From Pseudomonadota bacterium (GTDB lineage: Bacteria; Desulfobacterota; Anaeroferrophillalia; Anaeroferrophillales; Anaeroferrophillaceae): a stretch of DNA of 6,234 nt. The stretch lies in NCBI GenBank assembly GCA_011042595.1, contig DQWO01000114.1, positions 1-6,234 on the forward strand. The letters run 5' to 3'. The notes under the pieces were generated by a model. The model saw only the letters and a list, made by a program, of their open reading frames with translations. It made no database searches and was not told the origin of the DNA. Both the position numbers and the translations under genes were made by a program. Of the stretch, positions 1 through 5,574 are shown piece by piece. How positions within the stretch are numbered: the stretch's first letter is position 1; every line of letters starts with the position of its first letter.

Positions 1-111
1 CTTTTCAGCGGTGTGGCGCTCTTTATAATCCCCTATGTGATATCGAACGTTTATCTGTTGGTTATTGTCGGGGTTGTTTTTGTTATCCTGCCATATTTTG
101 TGCGTATTTGA
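1..111 (+). CDS. C-terminal end of a membrane protein (partial)
   Basis: An open frame enters from the left edge and ends at TGA 109-111, giving the last 36 residues of a protein. The segment is almost entirely hydrophobic: residues such as LFIIPYVI and LLVIVGVVFVIL would form one or two membrane helices, followed by the short basic end FVRI. It is therefore the end of an integral membrane protein. The next gene starts 6 bases after the stop, and that gene's Shine-Dalgarno-like GAGGTGG overlaps the stop codon, so the two are probably co-transcribed. Too little is present to name the family. Transporter-like proteins of the CcdA, TauE or ArsG kind are common neighbours of this permease pair, but that is a guess from context only. 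Confidence 0.7.
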   Translation, partial: LFSGVALFIIPYVISNVYLLVIVGVVFVILPYFVRI

Positions 112-117
112 GGTGGC

Positions 118-597
118 ATGTATTATTTGTGTATTGCAACCGGCTTGTCCGTTTTGATTTCAGCGATTCTGGACCGGAAAAAGACGGCTACAGCGCTGAA
201 AATAGCCTGGAAGAAATTTATTGCTATTTTACCGGCATTTTTGACCATGCTGATTCTGGTTTCAATCATCCTTTTTCTTATTCCCGATACCATGATTTCC
301 CAGTATCTCGGGAATGAGAGCAGATTCATCGGCATCGTCTTTGCTTCTTCGTTTGGTTCCATAACCCTGATGCCGGGCTTTGTTGCCTATCCCTTATGTG
401 GCATCCTGTTGAAAAAAGGCGTCAGTTATATGGTCCTGGCGGCTTTTACGACCACGCTGATGATGGTCGGTATTCTTACTTACCCGGTGGAAAAGGAGTA
501 TTTCGGTGTCAAAGTAACCATCATCAGGAATCTTATCAGTTTCTGTATGGCCCTGCTTATCGCCCTGGTCATCGGCTTTTTCTTTGGTGAGTTATGA
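118..597 (+). CDS. Permease, N-terminal half of a split DUF318/ArsP_1 (YraQ-like) transporter
   Basis: A 159-residue integral membrane protein with about five hydrophobic segments (roughly residues 2-18, 33-55, 70-94, 103-121 and 137-156). A family signature region SITLMPGFVAYPL lies at about 81-93, followed by KKGVSYMVLAAF, TTTLMMVGILTYPVE and YFGVKVTIIRN. I recognise this as the first half of the DUF318/ArsP_1 permease family, which in anaerobes is often encoded as two short adjacent genes rather than one of 300 or more residues. The family exports metalloid or organometalloid compounds where it has been tested (ArsP). The substrate here is unknown. The start at 118 has GAGGTGG just upstream. 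The stop TGA 595-597 overlaps the next start (ATGA), so translational coupling is likely. Confidence 0.85.
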   Translation: MYYLCIATGLSVLISAILDRKKTATALKIAWKKFIAILPAFLTMLILVSIILFLIPDTMISQYLGNESRFIGIVFASSFGSITLMPGFVAYPLCGILLKKGVSYMVLAAFTTTLMMVGILTYPVEKEYFGVKVTIIRNLISFCMALLIALVIGFFFGEL

Positions 598-1124
598 TGA
601 AGATACAAAAGAAGACCATCAGATTTCTCGCCATGTCAACCTATGGAGCGTTTCTGCTTGCCTCCTTTTTGCTGGGGTTCAGCCCGGGGAAACAGATAGG
701 CTACAACTTTTTTTCTTTCTCAATTGAGATGCTGAAAATTTTGCCCTGTGCTTTTATCCTCATAGGTTTGTTTGAGGTCTGGGTAAAAAAAGAAAAGGTT
801 GAAAAGCATCTGGGCCCGGAATCCGGATTTGTTGGGTATGTGTGGGTTATTCTTCTTGCCGGAACGACGGTCGGCGGTTTATATGTGGCTTTTCCGGTTG
901 CTTATTCGCTTTATAATAAGGGCGCGAAGCTGAGCGTTATTTTTACCTACATAGGGGCTGCTGGAATTTGCCGCATTCCAATGACCATCTTTGAAGCTTC
1001 ATTTATGGGCCTTCGGTTCAGCTTCATCAGGCTGATGGTCTCCATACCCCTGGTTCTTGTCAGCTCCATCTGGTTGGGGAATTATCTTGAAAAGAGAAAT
1101 TATAAAATAATGGCAGGAAAATAA
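594..1124 (+). CDS. Permease, C-terminal half of the split DUF318/ArsP_1 (YraQ-like) transporter
   Basis: A 176-residue membrane protein with about five hydrophobic segments (roughly 11-28, 45-62, 78-105, 113-128 and 143-162). The central motif GGLYVAFPVAYSLYNKG (about 94-110) mirrors GFVAYPLCGILLKKG of the preceding protein, and GICRIPMTIFEASFMGL followed by FIRL mirrors its MMVGILTYPVEKEYFG and TIIRN. The two proteins are thus related halves that should pair to form one transporter in the cytoplasmic membrane. Two consecutive ATGs (594 and 597) could serve as the start. The purine-rich GGTGAG at 586-591 is spaced better for 597 than for 594, but both keep the overlap with the upstream stop. 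No clear intrinsic terminator follows. The substrate is unknown, and metalloid or thiol-reactive compounds are possible by family analogy. Confidence 0.85.
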   Translation: MMKIQKKTIRFLAMSTYGAFLLASFLLGFSPGKQIGYNFFSFSIEMLKILPCAFILIGLFEVWVKKEKVEKHLGPESGFVGYVWVILLAGTTVGGLYVAFPVAYSLYNKGAKLSVIFTYIGAAGICRIPMTIFEASFMGLRFSFIRLMVSIPLVLVSSIWLGNYLEKRNYKIMAGK

Positions 1125-1192
1125 GAGCGTATAGCCTGTTGATTGGTTTGCTGTAAGATATTTAGTGCCTTACTCCTGAAAGGCTGTCACTC

Positions 1193-1220
1193 TTTTCAGT
1201 ACCCCCTTGAGGGGTATAAA
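1193..1220 (+). promoter_or_regulatory. Putative promoter with CsoR/CstR-like operator in the spacer
   Basis: TTTTCA (1193-1198) and TATAAA (1215-1220), 16 bases apart, resemble sigma-70 -35 and -10 boxes. The spacer holds the palindrome TACCCC-CTTGA-GGGGTA (1200-1216), a 6-bp inverted repeat around 5 bases. Sites of this form (TACCC or TACCCC facing GGGGTA) are typical operators of the CsoR/CstR family of copper or persulfide repressors. Overlap with the -10 box fits repression. The expected target is the DUF4405 gene starting at 1396, leaving a leader of about 170 bases. No CsoR-family regulator is encoded in the window. The -35 box is only a 4/6 match. Confidence 0.45.
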
Positions 1221-1267
1221 AAGCAAGAAAAAAGATACTCAAATATAAACCACCCGTTCGCGATGCT

Positions 1268-1338
1268 CACTTGAGAACACAGAGAACACGAAGGAAAATC
1301 ATCAGCTTATTTCTCTGTGCCCTCTGTGATCTCAGTGG
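1268..1338. repeat. Imperfect inverted repeat of the dispersed CACAGAG/CTCTGTG type
   Basis: The left arm (about 1268-1294, core GAACACAGAGAACAC) and right arm (about 1311-1338, core CTCTGTGCCCTCTGTG) are imperfect reverse complements separated by about 16 A/T-rich bases. The unit could fold into a long interrupted hairpin. Sequences of this ACAGAG/CTCTGTG design recur as short non-coding repeats in many environmental bacterial genomes, so I read it as a copy of a dispersed element rather than part of a gene. It lies in the leader between the putative promoter at 1193-1220 and the DUF4405 start, and could affect that transcript. Together with the small hairpin at 1363-1379, it accounts for most of the gene-free stretch 1125-1395. 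Confidence 0.6.
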
Positions 1339-1362
1339 TAAAAAATCATTTTGTTTTGGGTT

Positions 1363-1379
1363 GCGGGCGTCAAGCCCGC
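1363..1379. repeat. Short palindromic hairpin GCGGGC-GTCAA-GCCCGC
   Basis: A perfect 6-bp GC-only stem with the 5-base loop GTCAA, set in A/T-rich sequence 16 bases before the DUF4405 ATG. It has no T-run behind it on the + strand, so it is not a normal terminator. It resembles the small GCGGGC/GCCCGC palindromes that occur as dispersed repeats in some genomes. It may be a second repeat inserted beside the element at 1268-1338. It also creates the artificial in-frame extension of the next gene back to TTG 1351. Confidence 0.55.
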
Positions 1380-1395
1380 GTTAGAGAATTATTTC

Positions 1396-2232
1396 ATGCG
1401 TAAAATTACTTCGCTGACCCTGATCATTGCCGGGTTCATAGAACTGGTTACCAGTGTTGTTCTTTACATCATGCCCGCAGGGCGGGTAGCCTACTGGACC
1501 GATTATCATTTCCTTGGACTCTCCAAGAGCCAGTGGGATAATATTCATATTGTCGTGGGGTTTCTGTTGCTGGTTATGGCTGCCATCCATATCTATTACA
1601 ACTGGCGGTCGATCACCGCCTATCTCAAAAACAAGGCGAAAGAACTCACCTTTTTTACCAAAAGCTTTACTATTGCCCTTATCCTCTCCCTCTATGTTGC
1701 CGTCGGTACGCTCTATAACCTGCCGCCCATGAACTATGTTCTCCAGCTTGGCGAACATTTTACCACCGTGGCCAATAAAAAATATGGTGAACCACCCTAT
1801 GGCCATGCGGAGCTCTCCTCGCTGAAAATGTTCTGTCGTAAGATGAATATTGATCCGGCCCAAGCCGAAAAGAAGCTTGCGGCGGCCGGTATCAAGATGA
1901 AAGGGGTGGAAGAGTCCCTCCTGGAAATGGCCAGGAGAAATGATTTGTCACCGCAGAAGCTGTTTGATTTTTTCAAGGATGCTGTCCGGGTGCCGGAAGC
2001 CGGGGATGCTTTTTTATTTCCTGAAAACCCCTCACCAAATTTCGGCAACAAAACAATCGAGGATATCTGTGAACGCTATGATCTTCCTCTCCTTGAAGTG
2101 ATGGATAAGCTGAAGCGGGCAGGCTTAAAGGCCCGGGCAGGTGATACAGTCAAGGAAATCAGCAGCAGCAATGACCGCAATCCCATGAGTATTTTTGAGA
2201 TTATCAGGGAAGTTGCGCTGAAGAAAGAATGA
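1396..2232 (+). CDS. DUF4405 membrane protein with tandem C-terminal domains
   Basis: A 278-residue protein. The N-terminal part has three predicted membrane helices (about 6-27, 49-68 and 88-107). It carries motifs I associate with DUF4405/cytochrome b561-like proteins: YIMPAGRVAYWT (24-35), GLSKSQWDNIHIVVGFLLL (41-59) and AIHIYYNW (63-70). His51 and His65 are possible heme ligands, so a role in membrane electron transfer is plausible but unproven. The soluble tail has two related domains: about 142-195 (FCRKMNIDPAQAEKKLAAAGIK) and about 219-273 (ICERYDLPLLEVMDKLKRAGLK), each ending in an N-(D)-x-x-P-x-x-(I/L)-F-(D/E) helix. ATG 1396 is chosen because the frame upstream, back to TTG 1351, runs through a repeat palindrome. 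The RBS is weak (AGAG). The last 97 bases recur after the toxin gene at 2976-3072. Confidence 0.8.
   Translation: MRKITSLTLIIAGFIELVTSVVLYIMPAGRVAYWTDYHFLGLSKSQWDNIHIVVGFLLLVMAAIHIYYNWRSITAYLKNKAKELTFFTKSFTIALILSLYVAVGTLYNLPPMNYVLQLGEHFTTVANKKYGEPPYGHAELSSLKMFCRKMNIDPAQAEKKLAAAGIKMKGVEESLLEMARRNDLSPQKLFDFFKDAVRVPEAGDAFLFPENPSPNFGNKTIEDICERYDLPLLEVMDKLKRAGLKARAGDTVKEISSSNDRNPMSIFEIIREVALKKE
2136..2232 (+). repeat. Direct repeat copy 1: 3' end of the DUF4405 gene
   Basis: This stretch matches 2976-3072 at a constant offset of 840 bases without gaps. By eye, 82 of 97 positions agree. Identity is uneven: 51 of the first 52 bases (2136-2187) are the same, and most differences lie in the last 45. 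Both copies end at TGA in the same frame. This copy encodes the functional C terminus from GDTVKEIS to ALKKE-stop. The two copies bracket the toxin-antitoxin pair. Confidence 0.9.
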
Positions 2233-2235
2233 TGC

Positions 2236-2268
2236 TTGCTAAATGATGAAAAATGCATTATAATTATA
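2236..2268 (+). promoter_or_regulatory. Promoter and probable autoregulatory operator of the toxin-antitoxin pair
   Basis: TTGCTA (2236-2241) and a consensus TATAAT (2259-2264) are separated by exactly 17 bases, an excellent sigma-70 arrangement starting 4 bases after the DUF4405 stop codon. The -10 box is part of the perfect 10-bp palindrome TATAATTATA (2259-2268). Ribbon-helix-helix antitoxins normally repress their own operon by binding short palindromes at the promoter, so this is the natural operator candidate. The antitoxin start lies 48 bases further on. Confidence 0.7.
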
Positions 2269-2311
2269 TTTGCGTAGTCGAAAATTGTTATCATTTCAGG
2301 GAGGGGCTGCA

Positions 2312-2560
2312 ATGCCGTCTTTACAGGTTCGTGAATTACCGGAAAACATTTATCGATTGTTACAGGAGAACGCCACAAAAGAGCACCGCAGTTTGGCCCA
2401 GGAGGCAGTTGTTACTTTAGCCAAAGGCTTGAAAACCTCACTGTCTCAGAAGGATCGGAGAATGGAATTGCTGCAAAATATTGCTGATAATCCAGCGATT
2501 AGCCCATCAATTTCAAGTGTTGATCCTGTAGCGTTACTCCGGGAGGATCGTGAAAGATGA
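2312..2560 (+). CDS. vapB: Ribbon-helix-helix antitoxin (FitA/VapB-like)
   Basis: An 82-residue protein. Residues 2-10 (PSLQVRELP) form the expected DNA-binding beta-strand, followed by two helices around ENIYRLLQENATKEH and SLAQEAVVTLAKGL, the FitA/Arc-type ribbon-helix-helix pattern. The rest (about 44-82, including ISSVDPVALLREDRER) is a polar tail of the kind that wraps around and blocks a PIN toxin. ATG 2312 is preferred over TTG 2270 because AGGGAGGGG (2298-2306) is ideally placed before it and the conserved PSLQVRELP begins right there. The stop overlaps the toxin start by ATGA, so translation is coupled. Expected role: neutralise the neighbouring toxin and repress the shared promoter. 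The symbol follows the toxin family; in fold it is closest to FitA. Confidence 0.85.
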   Translation: MPSLQVRELPENIYRLLQENATKEHRSLAQEAVVTLAKGLKTSLSQKDRRMELLQNIADNPAISPSISSVDPVALLREDRER

Positions 2561-2970
2561 TAGTTGTCTTGGATGCCAGTGCGGCAATAGAAATTGTTCT
2601 GCACCGGAATTCCGCGGAAAATTTAGCAAAATATATTATTGAAGCAGACTGGGTTATTGCGCCGACTCTTTTTATCTCTGAAGTAACCAATACCATCTGG
2701 AAATATCAAAAATTTGCCGATTTTCCCTATAGCTCCTGTGAGAAAGCTCTTGAACAGGCATTGGCGCTGCCGGATGATTTTATCAATGAGCTGGAACTGT
2801 ACCGTGAGGCATTCAAGTTGAGCTGCACTTTAGACCATTCGGTTTACGACATGCTTTATTTGCTAGCCGCCAGGAGGAACAACGGGATACTATTAACACT
2901 TGATAAACAACTCATTAAAATAGCCATTAAATGTTCTGTTGAAATCTGTGAATTCCAGGTAGGATTTTAG
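2557..2970 (+). CDS. vapC: PIN-domain toxin ribonuclease (VapC family)
   Basis: A 137-residue PIN-domain protein, the usual VapC length. The acidic metal-binding residues are visible in order: Asp6 in VVLDASAAIE, Glu42 in PTLFISEVTN, Asp98 in SVYDMLYLLAARR and Asp116 in LLTLDKQLIK. These coordinate Mg2+ or Mn2+ for RNA cleavage in the family. Known VapC toxins cut tRNA or rRNA, but the target here cannot be told. The start ATG 2557 has GGGAGG (2541-2546) upstream and overlaps the antitoxin stop. All catalytic positions are intact, so the toxin should be active. The last residues (QVGF, stop TAG 2968-2970) read in the same frame as the DUF4405 tail copy that follows and may lie at or inside the recombination junction. 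Confidence 0.92.
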   Translation: MIVVLDASAAIEIVLHRNSAENLAKYIIEADWVIAPTLFISEVTNTIWKYQKFADFPYSSCEKALEQALALPDDFINELELYREAFKLSCTLDHSVYDMLYLLAARRNNGILLTLDKQLIKIAIKCSVEICEFQVGF

Positions 2971-2975
2971 GTTCT

Positions 2976-3072
2976 GGCAGGTGATACAGTCAAGGAAATC
3001 GGCAGCAGCAATGACCGCAATCCCATGGTCATTTTTGAGCTGTTCAGAGACGTTGAGCAGGGTAAAGAGTGA
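2976..3072 (+). pseudogene. Direct repeat copy 2: orphan 3' end of a DUF4405-type gene
   Basis: This fragment has no start codon or upstream domain of its own. In the frame of the toxin it reads GDTVKEIGSSNDRNPM and then VIFELFRDVEQGKE-stop, compared with the DUF4405 C terminus GDTVKEISSSNDRNPM followed by SIFEIIREVALKKE-stop. The differences are mostly conservative (I/L, E/D), so the fragment once evolved as coding sequence in a closely related gene. It starts within a few bases of the toxin stop, and weaker similarity (about 7 of 10 bases per block) reaches back to about 2961. It is either the displaced original tail of the gene at 1396 or the remnant of a tandem paralogue. Confidence 0.85.
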
Positions 3073-3093
3073 TTGCTTCCGGCCGGTGGGGGG

Positions 3094-5514
3094 TTACAGG
3101 TCCAGCTTCACCAGCACCACTTCCCCTTCGCTTAGGTATTCCTTGAAGCCGAAGCGCAGGCAGAATTGAATCATTTTGCTGTTTTCGGCCAGGATATTGC
3201 CATAGATGGTCTTGATTTGACGGTCCCTGGCAATATACAGCAGCTTTTCCATCAGAATTTTCCCCACCCCTTTGTCCTGCCAGTCATCAGTTACCACTAA
3301 GGCAAATTCATAGCGGTCTTCCTGGGGGTAATAGGCCAGCCGATTGACACCGATGGTTTTTTCCTGGTCGTTTTCTTCCACCAGGGCGATGATGGCCATT
3401 TCCCGATCATAGTCGATCTGGGTAAAACGGGTGATTTGTTCGTGGCTTAATTTCTTCCGGTAGCTGAAAAAACGGTAGTAGTTGGTTTGCCGGGAAAGTG
3501 AATGAAAAAAAGCGAAATGTTTTTCTTCGTCTTCTGGTTTGATCGGTCGGATCAATACCCTGGTGCCGTCAGCCAGGGTTTCCCGGAACTGGTAATGACT
3601 GGGATAGGGCATGATGGCCAGGTGGTTCGGGGCCTCTACGCTGCTGGATTTGACCTGGATAAAAGCCGTTTTATGTCGTAATTTTCCGCTTTCATCGAGC
3701 TGTATTTCCAGTCTTGCCTGCCACAATACGGCAAAATCACAGAGCAGGGTGGAAAAGCGCAGCAGCAGTTCGTCCAGTTTTTCCAGCGGGTATGATTTCA
3801 GGATTTCACCAGCCGGTGACTTGCTTATCATGCGGCGGGCCAGCAGTGCGTTGAGGGGCGGCAGCATAATAGATGTGTCGGAATTGAAAGGGGCACAGAT
3901 GCCGCCAAGTCCCAAGGCGATAAAGGGACCGAATTCCGGGTCCCAGCGACTGGTAATGGTCAGTTCGACGGCGGTTTCTGGAAATCTCTTTGTTGTCGGA
4001 GCCGGGATGCCGTAAATCTGCAGTAGTTCCCGGGTAATAGTTTCCGGTAGAATGGCTGGCTCTTCTCCCAGGAAGGGAGCGAGCAGTTGCCGTGCCCGAC
4101 CCTTGTGTGCCGGGGCGGCATCGTCAAACAACGGTGGAATAGCCATCAGCTTGGTTAGTTTGTAGCGGTATCTTTCACTGTAGTAGTAGGCGCTCAAGGA
4201 TTCTTGCTGACTTAAATAAACCGGAATATCATCCTGTATGAAGTCCCGGGCTTTATGCCGGTGAAAGGTGCTGCCTCCCAGCCAGGCATAGAATATCTTT
4301 GTCGGGAACTGTGCTCGTATTTTCTCCATTTCCGTGACTATCTCATGGGGTTTGATAAACCCATTGATAACCATGAGGATGATCAGCGTATCAAAATTTC
4401 CCGATTGCAGGATGGCGGTTGTGGTCTTGATGAAACGTTGATTATCCGCGGTAGCGCCAATATTGATGGGGTTCCCGCCGGCTTCATTTCCCGGGATAAT
4501 GGTTGCTAATTGGTCTTGCAGTTCTTTGTCGATGGGTGTCGGGACTAATTTCCTGAACAGCAACTGATCAATGGCAAAAATACCGAGGGCATCGGAATTG
4601 CTAATGAGGGCAAAACGGTTGCCGTAAGGGATATTCCTGGTTGAAAGGGTGATGCTGGCGGTGAGCAGTTGATTAATGTTGTCCACCGAGATAATGCCGG
4701 CTCGCCGGAAGGCACTTTCATAGACCGCACTGCTGCCCAGCTGCTGGCCGGTAATTCGTTGCTGGATGAGTGACTGTATCTGCGGATGGCGGCCGCTTTT
4801 CAGGACGATGACCGGCTTTACCCGCGATACAGAGCGGCAGGCGCTGAGGAATTTTTTGACGTTTTTAATATTTTCTATATAGAGGGCAACAGTGGCGATC
4901 TGCTCATTGCCACCCAGGTAGTCGATCAGGTCGCCAAAATCGATGTCCAACAAATTGCCGATGCTGATCACATGACTGAAACCGATATTCTGCTCCCGGG
5001 CAACATCGAGAATTGAGGTAATCAGCGCCCCGCTTTGTGAAATCAGGGCGATTTTCCCCCGGTGAGGCATGGTTGGGTGGTAGGAAGCATTCAAACGCTG
5101 GTGGGGAATCAAAAGACCAATGGAATTGCTGCCGAGAATTCTGATCCGGTGCCGTCGGGCCTGTTTTAGTATTTCCTGCTGTAATTCCGGAGAACTTTCC
5201 TCGGTAAAACCGAGCAGGATCAGGTTGGCAACCGCCTCAATATTGCGGCAGCGGAAGATTTCTTGGACCATGGATAATGGCCGGGCAAATATCAGGATGT
5301 CAATGGGTTCTTCAATTTGTTCCAGACTATCAACTTGAATGGCTTTGATGTCAGGGGGCAGGCAGGGAGAATTAACAAAATAGACGCGGTGTTGGTCATC
5401 AAGCTGAGGCAGATTATTAATCAGCAGCTGCTCTTTGTAGCCCCCGGGGCAAAAATCCGCCATTACTGCCAGACAGCGGGGGGCAAAAAGCTGATCGAGG
5501 TTTTTGGTGCTCAT
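3094..5514 (-). CDS. Pat-like protein acetyltransferase: degenerate NDP-forming acyl-CoA synthetase fused to GNAT
   Basis: An 806-residue cytoplasmic protein. Order: CoA-binding Rossmann-like domain (about 5-130, starting LDQLFAPRCLAV), succinyl-CoA ligase-like domains (about 150-460, with GKIALISQSGALITSILD at 153-170 and PVIVLKSGR at 234-242), a shortened ATP-grasp remnant (about 475-620) and a GNAT domain (about 640-806). In the GNAT domain, TRVLIRPIKPEDE and the acetyl-CoA loop Q-D-K-G-V-G (746-751) are intact. The ligase is dead by several criteria: the catalytic His of the usual SHTG motif is Ile254 (RITG), the ATP-grasp lobe with the HKSD-GGV motif is missing between about 517 and 520, and the D-x-NP motif is replaced near 600. 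Likely role: acetyl-CoA-dependent lysine acetylation, for example of acyl-CoA synthetases. ATG 5514 is chosen because TTG 5589 falls inside the promoter. The RBS is weak (GGAA). Confidence 0.85.
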   Translation of the reverse strand: MSTKNLDQLFAPRCLAVMADFCPGGYKEQLLINNLPQLDDQHRVYFVNSPCLPPDIKAIQVDSLEQIEEPIDILIFARPLSMVQEIFRCRNIEAVANLILLGFTEESSPELQQEILKQARRHRIRILGSNSIGLLIPHQRLNASYHPTMPHRGKIALISQSGALITSILDVAREQNIGFSHVISIGNLLDIDFGDLIDYLGGNEQIATVALYIENIKNVKKFLSACRSVSRVKPVIVLKSGRHPQIQSLIQQRITGQQLGSSAVYESAFRRAGIISVDNINQLLTASITLSTRNIPYGNRFALISNSDALGIFAIDQLLFRKLVPTPIDKELQDQLATIIPGNEAGGNPINIGATADNQRFIKTTTAILQSGNFDTLIILMVINGFIKPHEIVTEMEKIRAQFPTKIFYAWLGGSTFHRHKARDFIQDDIPVYLSQQESLSAYYYSERYRYKLTKLMAIPPLFDDAAPAHKGRARQLLAPFLGEEPAILPETITRELLQIYGIPAPTTKRFPETAVELTITSRWDPEFGPFIALGLGGICAPFNSDTSIMLPPLNALLARRMISKSPAGEILKSYPLEKLDELLLRFSTLLCDFAVLWQARLEIQLDESGKLRHKTAFIQVKSSSVEAPNHLAIMPYPSHYQFRETLADGTRVLIRPIKPEDEEKHFAFFHSLSRQTNYYRFFSYRKKLSHEQITRFTQIDYDREMAIIALVEENDQEKTIGVNRLAYYPQEDRYEFALVVTDDWQDKGVGKILMEKLLYIARDRQIKTIYGNILAENSKMIQFCLRFGFKEYLSEGEVVLVKLDL

Positions 5515-5535
5515 GGGTAAGTTCCGGTTAAGGCC

Positions 5536-5563
5536 CCATCCGGAAGCACTGATTTCCGGATGG
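5536..5563 (-). promoter_or_regulatory. Leader hairpin upstream of the acetyltransferase gene
   Basis: CCATCCGGAA (5536-5545) and TTCCGGATGG (5554-5563) form a perfect 10-bp stem with an 8-base loop. It lies in the predicted 5' leader, 21 bases before the ATG of the acetyltransferase gene. No T-run follows, so it is not a classical terminator. It could stabilise the mRNA, affect translation or act as a DNA-level protein-binding site. Confidence 0.55.
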
Positions 5564-5574
5564 AAACTAGTTAT

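Noticed and set aside
109..120. In-frame TGA between the upstream gene and the first permease gene as a selenocysteine codon
   Set aside because: The frames do coincide, but the first permease half is complete from ATG 118, a ribosome binding site overlaps the TGA, and no convincing SECIS-type hairpin follows.
1200..1216. TACCCC/GGGGTA hairpin as terminator of the permease genes
   Set aside because: There is no T-run after it on the + strand (TAAAAAGC follows) and the stem is only 6 bp. An operator reading fits better.
1351..1395. N-terminal extension of the DUF4405 protein from TTG 1351
   Set aside because: The extension is translated repeat palindrome (GCGGGC-GTCAA-GCCCGC) and the family-like sequence begins at MRKITSL, so ATG 1396 is the likely start.
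1381..1863. Open frame of 160 codons on the - strand opposite the DUF4405 gene
   Set aside because: It lies wholly antisense to a well-supported gene, its translation is of low complexity with no recognisable domain, and it has no ribosome binding site I can see.
2136..3072. Insertion sequence or transposon carrying vapBC
   Set aside because: No transposase or terminal inverted repeats are present, and the direct repeats (97 bases) are far longer than a normal target-site duplication and belong to a host gene.
2981..3169. Small + strand frame reading across the repeat and the end of the acetyltransferase gene
   Set aside because: It uses a different frame from the DUF4405 tail and its second half is antisense to the GNAT domain, so it has no coding support.
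3611..4015. Open frame of 134 codons on the + strand opposite the acetyltransferase gene
   Set aside because: Antisense shadow: Ser-rich, no domain, and the opposite strand encodes a conserved multidomain protein throughout.
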